Source: Clostridia bacterium
GTDB lineage: Bacteria > Bacillota > Clostridia > Lachnospirales > Anaerotignaceae
Direction: 5' to 3'
Length of the DNA: 32,978 nucleotides
Assembly: GCA_029098265.1 (NCBI GenBank)
Contig: JAQXNZ010000151.1
Location: 1-32,978, forward strand
Position numbers and translations under genes: made by a program. The notes beneath the pieces were generated by a model. It saw only the letters and a list, made by a program, of their open reading frames with translations, did no database searches and was not told the origin of the DNA. Each line of letters opens with the position of its first letter. Position 1 is the stretch's first letter. Shown here one piece after another: positions 9,309 through 16,952 of the stretch.

Positions 9309-10223
9309 TTAATCTATTTTGTCATGTACTATGTTTTTCAGCGGCTCCATAAGCAGCTCCGGCTTTGACACATAGGTCTTGAATTTTTTCATAGCCAGTG
9401 CGTAAATAAAGCCGTCCGTCGCCCTTTCATCGGCAACAAACTTTGTATTGAGATAAACCTTTCTATGTCTGTGTCCGTTTTTATCGAACTCATAAACCGT
9501 ATCTATGGTTCCGATGGCACCGAAACAGGAAAGTGTTCCGAATTCATATATATGGTGATATATGGGCATAGTGCCTATAGAGCCCATATTTGTTATGAAA
9601 AAGCTGGAATGAAAGGGACTGAGCTTATTGAGCCCCTTGGGCAGTACGCCGTGTCTGTCCATCAGCTTAAGTGTATCGAACACAAGGAAAAGCAAAAACG
9701 CAGGTATGGCACTCAAAGCCGTCTGAAGCTTATCAAAGCCTGTTTTATTTTCGTCCTCCCTGACCTTTTTCTGTTCCCTGTCAATGGCGTCTATCTCGGC
9801 ATTTATTCTGTCAACAACGTCCTTGAGAGTATCCTCCAGTTCAAATCTGGGCATTATTGTCGTTCTTTCGCTTTCCTTTGACATGCCCTTCATAACGACC
9901 ATTGAGCCCTTAATTTCGTTTCTTGCATATATTCTGCCGTTTTGGACAAATCTGTTTACCTCGGGCACCTCGGCAATGGTTCTGACAAGAGATGCAAACA
10001 CAATCTGATACAGGGATATATTCGGTATTTCCCCGCTGCTTCTCATGCTCCTCATAAAATGCTGTGTGTGGGTTATATCTATTTTGTCGTCAAGCAGCAC
10101 CCATGAATCGGTTTTCGTTTTCATTATAAACGGTATAAGCGTTCCCATAGGGTCAACATTCCTGACTAAAAAACCGTCGTACCTATCCCCGCGTCTTCTT
10201 TTTCTTCCCTCTAACGGCTTCAT
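9309..10223 (-). CDS. 2-oxoacid dehydrogenase E2/CAT-like acyltransferase domain protein without lipoyl domain
   Basis: ITHTQHFMRSMRS, FFITNMGSIG, FGAIGTID, TKFVADERATDGFIYA (degenerate DHRxxDG). Confidence 0.7.
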   Translation of the reverse strand: MKPLEGRKRRRGDRYDGFLVRNVDPMGTLIPFIMKTKTDSWVLLDDKIDITHTQHFMRSMRSSGEIPNISLYQIVFASLVRTIAEVPEVNRFVQNGRIYARNEIKGSMVVMKGMSKESERTTIMPRFELEDTLKDVVDRINAEIDAIDREQKKVREDENKTGFDKLQTALSAIPAFLLFLVFDTLKLMDRHGVLPKGLNKLSPFHSSFFITNMGSIGTMPIYHHIYEFGTLSCFGAIGTIDTVYEFDKNGHRHRKVYLNTKFVADERATDGFIYALAMKKFKTYVSKPELLMEPLKNIVHDKID

Positions 10224-10285
10224 ATATTAAAATCTCCTTAATAATTTTAATTTAATTGTAATATACGACCCACTTTCTGTCAATA

Positions 10286-10314
10286 AAAATGGACATATTG
10301 CATGAATATGTCCA
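10286..10314. repeat. 29-bp palindromic direct repeat flanking element B (left)
   Basis: AAAATGGACATATTGCATGAATATGTCCA, identical at 10671-10699. Confidence 0.95.
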
Positions 10315-10315
10315 T

Positions 10316-10669
10316 CAGACTATAGACAAAGTCAACTAACCATCTGAAATTACTCGGTATTAGCTACAACAACCGGGAAAGGTTCGGAAAACCGGGAAGG
10401 TTTTCTGAGGCTTTAAACCGAGGCATAGCAAACCGGGAGAATGTACCCCGGCGCCGCAGGCGTTCCCGAAGGGAATTTGTGAACCTGCAATAGAGCCCGC
10501 GCACATATCAGCGGCAATGCCGCCACCCGCAATCGGGTGCTTTGCAAGCAAAGTGATAACGGGCTCGGAGAAGTCCTTAGACACAAGCCGTGCGCAGTGT
10601 CAGGACTTCATACATTAATGTAAACAAGTCGAAAACCTGTTTTCGACTTAGTGTCGACTTTGTCGACAC
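10316..10669 (+). repeat. Modular structured intergenic repeat, copy B (longest)
   Basis: Starts CAGACTATAG; GGAAAGGTTCGGAAAACC...GGTTTTC; three-armed structure 10493-10566; long stem 10571-10608; 3' module TTCATACATTAATGTAAACAAGTCGAAAACCTGTTTTCGACTT; GTGTCGACTTTGTCGACAC. Confidence 0.85.
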
Positions 10670-10670
10670 T

Positions 10671-10699
10671 AAAATGGACATATTGCATGAATATGTCCA
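10671..10699. repeat. 29-bp palindromic direct repeat flanking element B (right)
   Basis: AAAATGGACATATTGCATGAATATGTCCA. Confidence 0.95.
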
Positions 10700-10714
10700 C
10701 AAAAAATCATTTAT

Positions 10715-12061
10715 TTATCTTTTGTTGCTGGGTCTCCAAATTTTCATCTTTTCAGCTTCTTTAATAAGCTCGTCTCTGAAATCGGGATGTGCTATGCTGA
10801 TAAGCTTTTCGCATCTTTTCCAAAGGCTGAGACCCTTGATGTTTACCATACCCTGCTCTGTGCATACATACTGCATTGACGCTCTGGGGTCTGTAACACA
10901 TGTGCCGGGCTTGAGTATGGGTACTATTCTTGATGCCAGTGAGCCGTCCTTCTGTTTATATGTAGAAGAAGCGCAGATTATTGATTTTCCGCCCTTTGAA
11001 CGGTAAGCGCCCAGAACATAGTCCAGCTGTCCGCCTGTGCCTGAGAACATGAAGTGGTTCATGGACTCGGAGTTAACCTGACCTGTCAGGTCTATGTCAA
11101 GGCATGCGTTTATGGCAACAACATTGTCATTGAGACCGATGTTGTAGGGGTCATTGGCAACGCTGATGGGCACCGTGCATACGTCCTTTGTGTTTTTAAG
11201 GAAATCATAGAGCTCGGCTGTACCCATTGCAAGACCCGTTACAGAAACGCCGGGCATAAATGTCTTTTTCTTATTTGTTACCTTGCCGCTCTTGCAAAGC
11301 TTCATAAGTCCGTCGGCAAAAAGCTCCGTATGTATACCTAAATCCTTAATATCGGACTGGTCAAGCAGTGTAACAACCGCCTGAGGGATAGCGCCTAAGC
11401 CTACCTGAAGACATGCGCCGTCAACTATCTCATTTACTATAAGCTCGCCTATCTTTATGGCATCGCCCGTTGCCGGAGGGTCGGGAAGAGCTGCAAGGGG
11501 AGGATTTTCGCCCTCGATAATATAGTCTACATCGGAAATATGTATTTTGCAGTCTTCATGGGCGCTTTCCATTTTGAATACATTGGTGTTTACCTCTGCA
11601 ATGAACACCTTGGCGGCCTTTGCCATAGCCAGACCGTAGGAGCCCGATGAGGGTCCCATGTGGAAATATCCGTCCTCGTCCATGGGGCTAACGGCAAATG
11701 TGCCTATATCTGTGGGCAGGTCGCCCTTTTCATACATTCTGGGATATTCGTTGAACAGTGAGGGAACAGCGGAGAAGCTGTCAAATCCGAAGTGTTTTCT
11801 TGTAAGTCCGTCTACAAACACGGGTTCTGCTATGAACGCCTTGTGCTCCTCGTCGGCCTTATATATTTCCCAGTCCTTCTGTACGGACAGTATTGTTCTG
11901 ATATAAACGTCTCTGAGCTCGCCCGCTCTTTTGGCGAGGGCCTTGTCGAATGACTGGCTTACGGAACAGAAACCGAGCAGGTCTACTGTCATGCCGGACT
12001 GAACCATAGCGGCGGCCTCATCGGCTGTTATCAGCTTTCTTTTATATTCGTCTGTGTACAT
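10715..12061 (-). CDS. Acetyl-CoA hydrolase/transferase family CoA-transferase (4-hydroxybutyrate or butyryl-CoA:acetate CoA-transferase-like)
   Basis: LGIHTELFADGLMKL (catalytic Glu context), VGLGAIPQAV, SGTGGQLDYVLGAYRSKGGKSII. Confidence 0.85.
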   Translation of the reverse strand: MYTDEYKRKLITADEAAAMVQSGMTVDLLGFCSVSQSFDKALAKRAGELRDVYIRTILSVQKDWEIYKADEEHKAFIAEPVFVDGLTRKHFGFDSFSAVPSLFNEYPRMYEKGDLPTDIGTFAVSPMDEDGYFHMGPSSGSYGLAMAKAAKVFIAEVNTNVFKMESAHEDCKIHISDVDYIIEGENPPLAALPDPPATGDAIKIGELIVNEIVDGACLQVGLGAIPQAVVTLLDQSDIKDLGIHTELFADGLMKLCKSGKVTNKKKTFMPGVSVTGLAMGTAELYDFLKNTKDVCTVPISVANDPYNIGLNDNVVAINACLDIDLTGQVNSESMNHFMFSGTGGQLDYVLGAYRSKGGKSIICASSTYKQKDGSLASRIVPILKPGTCVTDPRASMQYVCTEQGMVNIKGLSLWKRCEKLISIAHPDFRDELIKEAEKMKIWRPSNKR

Positions 12062-12073
12062 TTTTATGCCTCC

Positions 12074-12093
12074 TTGTTATATTGTCATAACAA
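12074..12093. promoter_or_regulatory. Perfect inverted repeat just upstream of CoA-transferase RBS (candidate operator)
   Basis: TTGTTAT-ATTGTC-ATAACAA. Confidence 0.5.
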
Positions 12094-12202
12094 AACTATA
12101 GCGGAAACAGCCAGTTCCTGTCAACAGTTGCCCTTTGCTCCCGATGAGTTTCATCGAAACGCCCTTTTTCCACCGGGCAAATATTAAATTGTTTTATTGC
12201 AT

Positions 12203-12226
12203 ATTTACAAATTTACAGTTGTAAAT
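12203..12226. promoter_or_regulatory. Perfect inverted repeat in divergent intergenic region (candidate operator)
   Basis: ATTTACAA-ATTTACAG-TTGTAAAT. Confidence 0.45.
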
Positions 12227-12251
12227 CGTTGAAGTTGAACAAAACCTTAAT

Positions 12252-12270
12252 AAAGGTAAGATTTACCTTT
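12252..12270. promoter_or_regulatory. Perfect inverted repeat in divergent intergenic region
   Basis: AAAGGTAA-GAT-TTACCTTT. Confidence 0.4.
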
Positions 12271-12452
12271 TGTATACAATCCACTGTATACCAAAACACG
12301 ATTTTTTCATTAAAGCCGTCAATTTTGTTCCATTGCATCTATCGATATGTTAAAATGATGTTATGGGTGCAGTCAATGGGTTCTGTTCACACGGACGTAT
12401 CTGCTGTACGCTCTTTAACACTTCCAAAAAATACAAAGGAGAGGCAAAATCA

Positions 12453-13673
12453 ATGAAAAACGAAAGAGAAAAGGCCCTCAGGCTTTTTACCCTTGCCGTA
12501 ATATGCATAGCCGTTACGGCGGGCTTCAGTTCAAACATATATACCAATTATTTCAAGGATGCTTATAACATAACCTCCGTTCAGAGAGGATTTTTGGAGA
12601 TACCCAGAGAGTCTCCCGGCATACTGTGCATGTTCATTGTGGCGGCTCTCTCGTCCATGGGAGACATAACAATAGCACTGCTTTCGCAGATACTGGCTGT
12701 TATCGGTCTTTTTGTAATGGGACTTCTTTCGCCCTCCTACGGCATTATGATGATTTTCCTTTTTATCGCCTCTTTGGGACAGCACACCTTTATGCCCCTC
12801 AATGACTCCATAGCCATAAGCCTTTCGGAGGAGGGCAAGGTGGGACAGACCCTCGGAAAGCTCAAGGGCTATACGGCGGCGGTATATCTCATAGCCTCCG
12901 CATCGGTATTTGTGGGCTTTAAGACGGGCTTCTTCTCCTTCAAGACAAACATAATAGTCCCCTTTGTTATTGCCCTTATCGGTGCTGCTGCGGCAGTAAT
13001 AATACTGTTTTACATGATGAAGTATTCCGCAGTCTGCAACGCCGGCGGAAGCAGCTCCAAAAAGGAAAAGCACAAGCTGGTTTTAAGAAAACAGTATATG
13101 CCCTACTATCTCGTAACCCTGGCCTACGGCTGTCAAAAAAGGATAAAGCTAGTATTCGGCCCCTGGGTAATTGCCGACCTGCTTTTGCAGGGCGCCGACA
13201 CACTGGCACTGTTAGCCATTATCATACATTTTGTCGGCATGGCCTTTGCCCCTGCCATAGGAAAAATGCTGGACCGTTTCGGTGCCAAAAAGTCACTGCT
13301 TGTTGAGGGCATATACATAATAATCTCCTTTGCCGCTATGGGATACATTGCGGGCGGATTTGCGGATGGGCGGTTTGCCGTGGGCAGTCCCGCCATGTAC
13401 GCGGCCTTTGTTGTATACATACTGTGCTATCTGTTCGACCAGTTCTCCACGGTACATTCCTACCTTATGCGCTACATAGCCATAGAGCAGTCGGATATTA
13501 CTGCAACCCTTTCCGTAGGTCTCAGCGTTGACCATGTGATAGCAATCGTATCTTCGTCGATATTCGGCATTATATGGGCATATATGGGCGCTCAGTATGT
13601 ATTCTATATCTGTGCTCTTTCGGCTTTGACGCAGATTATTGTCGGTCTGACACTTAAAGCAAGGGCGCAGTAA
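12453..13673 (+). CDS. Major facilitator superfamily transporter
   Basis: About 12 hydrophobic segments; start MKNEREKALRLF at 12453 has RBS AAAGGAGAGG, preferred over the track start 12363. Confidence 0.82.
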   Translation: MKNEREKALRLFTLAVICIAVTAGFSSNIYTNYFKDAYNITSVQRGFLEIPRESPGILCMFIVAALSSMGDITIALLSQILAVIGLFVMGLLSPSYGIMMIFLFIASLGQHTFMPLNDSIAISLSEEGKVGQTLGKLKGYTAAVYLIASASVFVGFKTGFFSFKTNIIVPFVIALIGAAAAVIILFYMMKYSAVCNAGGSSSKKEKHKLVLRKQYMPYYLVTLAYGCQKRIKLVFGPWVIADLLLQGADTLALLAIIIHFVGMAFAPAIGKMLDRFGAKKSLLVEGIYIIISFAAMGYIAGGFADGRFAVGSPAMYAAFVVYILCYLFDQFSTVHSYLMRYIAIEQSDITATLSVGLSVDHVIAIVSSSIFGIIWAYMGAQYVFYICALSALTQIIVGLTLKARAQ

Positions 13674-13808
13674 ATCTGCACAAATATTGCCCGATTCAGT
13701 ATGCGCTGTTTTTACGAAATTCCTTTTTTGCCTGATTTTTTCTTAGAAACCGAATTTTTGCGGTGATAAAATATAAGAGAAATAAGAAATCAGACAGGAG
13801 GAACTATC

Positions 13809-14048
13809 GTGAAAAGAATAAAAGCCGCATGTATAGAAAAAACGCTTCATTTTATGCTTAAGGAGGATTTAAGCCATTCAGCCGCCGTTGCCGCTGTAAA
13901 TGCCGAGGTGGAGCATTACAAAGCACAGCTTGAACGCACAAGGACTAAATACAGAATACTCGGCGAAGAAACACAGCCCGACGGCTCAATAATCATCAAA
14001 ATAAAAATGCAGTACAACAACACACCCATCGGAGATTATCTCGACTGA
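13809..14048 (+). CDS. Small hypothetical protein (79 aa)
   Basis: RBS CAGGAGGA upstream; no antisense or overlapping gene; amphipathic N-terminal half. Confidence 0.65.
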   Translation: MKRIKAACIEKTLHFMLKEDLSHSAAVAAVNAEVEHYKAQLERTRTKYRILGEETQPDGSIIIKIKMQYNNTPIGDYLD

Positions 14049-14056
14049 TATTAGGA

Positions 14057-14085
14057 TTGACACTGCTTTATTACTGTGCTACAAT
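14057..14085 (+). promoter_or_regulatory. Sigma-A promoter for the TPP riboswitch leader
   Basis: TTGACA, 17-nt spacer, TACAAT. Confidence 0.8.
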
Positions 14086-14100
14086 AAATCAAATTGAAAG

Positions 14101-14193
14101 TTTGCGGGGGGACTCGAGCTTTTTGCTCACGAGTTGAGAAGGTTGAACCTGACCCTTTGAACCTGTCAGTTAACACTGTCGAAGGGAAGCAAT
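14101..14193 (+). ncRNA. TPP riboswitch (THI element)
   Basis: GTTGAGAAGGTTGAACCTGACCCTTTGAACCTGTCAGTTAACACTGTCGAAGGGAAGCAA matches the conserved CUGAGA...ACCCUUUGAACCUGA...CGAAGGGAA core; upstream of thiM-thiE. Confidence 0.93.
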
Positions 14194-14207
14194 GGTGTTG
14201 TTATCAA

Positions 14208-14240
14208 GGACGCGTCCCTACAGGATACGTCCTTTTATTT
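14208..14240 (+). terminator. Riboswitch expression-platform terminator
   Basis: GGACGCGTCC-CTACA-GGATACGTCC-TTTTATTTT. Confidence 0.7.
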
Positions 14241-14279
14241 TCGCCCATTACGCCTCTGTGAATAATAAGGAGGATAATC

Positions 14280-15116
14280 ATGTACAGTAAAGAGGAAATC
14301 AGAAAACAGATAATCGAAGCAGTCAAAAAAGTAAAGGAAACAAACCCGATGGCCGGTTCAATCACCAATACGGTAACAATAAACTTTGTTGCCAATGCCC
14401 AGCTGGCTGTGGGCGGCTCTGCGGCAATGGTGTATCTGCCCGACGAGGGTGAGTTTCTTGCCGCGGCAGGAGGAGCAACATATATAAATGTAGGAACACT
14501 TCTGCCCGTATACGAGGACACACTTCCCCGTACGGCCAAGGCACTGCACGAGGCAGGCAAGCCCTGGGTGCTTGACCCCGTTGCCATAGGCATAGGCGAG
14601 CTGCGTACAAAGCTTCTTAAGCAGTTCAAGGAATACAAGCCCTCTGTAATAAGAGGAAACGCTTCGGAGGTTATTGCCCTTGCGGGACTTTGGGAGCTGG
14701 ACGGAGGCTCAGGCAGTTCCAACGTAAGGGGCGTTGACTCCACAGATACGGTAACAGCCGCCAAAAACGCCGCCGTTGCACTGGCAAAATACACGGGCGG
14801 CGCAGTAGCCGTATCGGGCAAGACCGACCTAGTTACCGACGGCGAAACCGTTGTATATTCCAAGGGCGGCTCCCACTTCATGGAGAAGATAACAGGCTGC
14901 GGATGCTCACTGGGCGGAGTTGTGGCTGTATATGCAACAGCGGCATCTCCCTTCATAGCGGCTCTCACAGCAACCAACGTATACAACCTTGCAGGCAGCC
15001 GTGCCGAAGCCAAGGTTAACGCTCCCGGCAGCTTCTATGTTCAGTTTATCGATGAGCTTTATCTTGCCTCCCCCGAGGAAATTGCCGATAATCCCATTGA
15101 AATAGAAGAAGCATAA
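14280..15116 (+). CDS. thiM: Hydroxyethylthiazole kinase
   Basis: TNPMAGSITNTVTINFVANAQLAVGGSAAM, GKPWVLDPVAIG, RGNASEVIALAG, HFMEKITGCGCSLGG. Confidence 0.93.
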   Translation: MYSKEEIRKQIIEAVKKVKETNPMAGSITNTVTINFVANAQLAVGGSAAMVYLPDEGEFLAAAGGATYINVGTLLPVYEDTLPRTAKALHEAGKPWVLDPVAIGIGELRTKLLKQFKEYKPSVIRGNASEVIALAGLWELDGGSGSSNVRGVDSTDTVTAAKNAAVALAKYTGGAVAVSGKTDLVTDGETVVYSKGGSHFMEKITGCGCSLGGVVAVYATAASPFIAALTATNVYNLAGSRAEAKVNAPGSFYVQFIDELYLASPEEIADNPIEIEEA

Positions 15117-15128
15117 GGAGGGTTTGCC

Positions 15129-15833
15129 ATGTATAACAGAAAAAGTCTTGATATTTCCGCATACTTTGTTGTAGGCCCCGAAAACACTTTAGGCAGACCC
15201 GTTTCCGATATTATACAGGCAGTTGTTGATGCAGGCTTTACCTGCATACAGATACGCTCCAAGACTGCCTCTGCCCTCGAAATGATAGACCTCTGCCGAC
15301 AGGCCGCCGATATAATAGAAAAGGCAGGTCGTTCCGACAAAACCGCTCTTGTGGTGGACGACCGTCTGGACGTGGTGCTCGCCGCCAGAAAGCAGGGCAT
15401 AAAGGTTGACGGCATACATGTGGGTCAGACGGATATTCCCGTTGACGTCTGCCGTGAATATCTCGGCGAGGACTCCATTGTCGGTCTTTCCGCCCGTGCC
15501 CATGAGCTGTTTGAGTACATAAAGACAGCTGACGTCAGCAAGGTGGACTACTTCGGCGCGGGTCCTCTGCATGAATCCATAACAAAGCCAGACTGCGGCA
15601 TGGATATAGACGGCAGTATACTGACCAGAAGCTTTGAGGATCTGACAAAGCTTGCCGAGCTCAGCCCCATACCCGTTGTTGTGGGCGGCGGAGTAACCGT
15701 TAAGGATATACCTCAGCTTGCAAAGACAGGCGTAGACGGATTCTTTGTTGTATCGGCCATTGCAGGCGCCGCCGACCCCGGTGCTGCCGCAAAAGAGCTG
15801 GCGGATAAATGGAGCGAATGCAGAGCTGAATAA
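15129..15833 (+). CDS. thiE: Thiamine-phosphate synthase
   Basis: FTCIQIRSKTAS, VDGIHVGQTDIPV, VDYFGAGPLHESITKPD, PIPVVVGGGVTVKDI. Confidence 0.93.
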   Translation: MYNRKSLDISAYFVVGPENTLGRPVSDIIQAVVDAGFTCIQIRSKTASALEMIDLCRQAADIIEKAGRSDKTALVVDDRLDVVLAARKQGIKVDGIHVGQTDIPVDVCREYLGEDSIVGLSARAHELFEYIKTADVSKVDYFGAGPLHESITKPDCGMDIDGSILTRSFEDLTKLAELSPIPVVVGGGVTVKDIPQLAKTGVDGFFVVSAIAGAADPGAAAKELADKWSECRAE

Positions 15834-15843
15834 CATAAATAGC

Positions 15844-15891
15844 AAAAGACACAGGCTTTGACGGTACAATATCGTCAGATCTGTGTCTTTT
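15844..15891. terminator. Bidirectional terminator between thiE and spoIID
   Basis: AAAAGACACAG...CTGTGTCTTTT with inner TTTGACG/CGTCAGA pairing. Confidence 0.8.
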
Positions 15892-15894
15892 TAC

Positions 15895-16863
15895 TCAAAT
15901 ATTGCCTATGGTTATGTCCTTATAGTAGTGCTCCAATATTTCTATGTAGTCAGAGCCGTTTTCCGCCATATACTTGGCTCCGTACTGGCTCATGCCTGCC
16001 CCGTGTCCGTAGCCCTTGGTGGTAAAGGCAATGCCGCCGTCGGTTTTGGCGGCGGTGAAATTACTGCTTCTCAGTCCCAGCGCTTCCCTTATCTGCTTGC
16101 CCGTAAATGTCATGTTTCCGACTTTCATTGACGTTATATATCCCGCTTCACTTCTCTCGTCAATACTTACGGAGTCAAACAGGCCGTCTGCATCACAGTC
16201 AAAGTCGGGATATTTTGCCTTTATCATGGATATTATTTCCCCGTTTTCTAAGGTCTTTACCGTTTCATAATTGGGTGCATACATATCTCCCTCGCTGTCG
16301 GTGCTTTCCAGATAGGGTAGGTCATAGCTCCATATATTGCCCGCCGTTTCCGTGGTTCCCGCACTGGTGGAATGGAACACCGCCAGTATAGGCTCTCCGC
16401 CGTATTCTATTATTTCCCCGGCTGTGGAGTCCACCGCAGAGCATATCTTTGCATAGTTAGCCTCAAAGGCATCTCCCCAGTTTTCCTTCATCTTCTCAAC
16501 CGTAATATACGCCTGTCCTATGTCCTCCGGTGCAAGCTGACTTTCCGCATTGTCAATGGCCCTTACGGCGTATGTCCTTGACGCCACCGCCTGAGCCTTC
16601 AGAGCCTCAGCAGGGAATGATGCAGGCATTTCCGCGGCAACAACTCCCTTTATGTATTCATCCAACGCCTGTCCTCCGACGGTATAATCATCGGAATATC
16701 TGTATCCCGTATCCGCTTCGGCATATACGGCACTCTGCTCCTCCTGCACTCCGACGGGTTCTGCCGTTCTTGAGACTGCGAACGGAACAGCCACTATACA
16801 CACCGCCGTATACAGCTGAGACAGTATCAGGTATTTTCTTACGGTTCTTACAGCCTCTTTCAT
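15895..16863 (-). CDS. spoIID: SpoIID/LytB-domain protein (stage II sporulation protein D)
   Basis: LDEYIKGVVAAEMPASFPAEALKAQAVASRTYAV; FHSTSAGTTETAGNIW; GYGHGAGMSQYGAKYMA. Confidence 0.9.
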   Translation of the reverse strand: MKEAVRTVRKYLILSQLYTAVCIVAVPFAVSRTAEPVGVQEEQSAVYAEADTGYRYSDDYTVGGQALDEYIKGVVAAEMPASFPAEALKAQAVASRTYAVRAIDNAESQLAPEDIGQAYITVEKMKENWGDAFEANYAKICSAVDSTAGEIIEYGGEPILAVFHSTSAGTTETAGNIWSYDLPYLESTDSEGDMYAPNYETVKTLENGEIISMIKAKYPDFDCDADGLFDSVSIDERSEAGYITSMKVGNMTFTGKQIREALGLRSSNFTAAKTDGGIAFTTKGYGHGAGMSQYGAKYMAENGSDYIEILEHYYKDITIGNI

Positions 16864-16915
16864 GGCACACCCTCCCTAATGGAGTATATGCCGTCTGTCC
16901 CATTTTATTACAAAA

Positions 16916-16946
16916 ACAGCCCGGCGGACTATGTCCGTCAGGCTGT
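16916..16946 (-). terminator. Terminator of the downstream-facing membrane protein gene
   Basis: ACAGCC(TGA)CGGAC-ATA-GTCCG(CC)GGGCTGT then TTTTTGT on minus strand. Confidence 0.75.
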
Positions 16947-16952
16947 TCTATC

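Noticed and set aside
10493-10566. Possible tRNA gene (7-bp stem enclosing three hairpins)
   Set aside because: Loops are 3-4 nt, with no anticodon-loop, T-loop GTTCRANNC or D-loop consensus at the right places; kept only as a structural observation.
10360-10584. 74-aa ORF on - strand
   Set aside because: Lies inside repeat copy B; no RBS support; best explained as a chance ORF in a structured repeat.
9150-10699. Transposase-encoding insertion sequence
   Set aside because: No transposase ORF in or between the elements; if mobile, they must be non-autonomous.
12074-12093. Confident Rex operator call
   Set aside because: Half-site match is good, but spacing is 2 bp longer than the canonical site, so it was reported only as a candidate.
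14204-15013. 269-aa ORF antisense to thiM
   Set aside because: Shadow ORF; its start overlaps coding sequence and no domain is recognisable.
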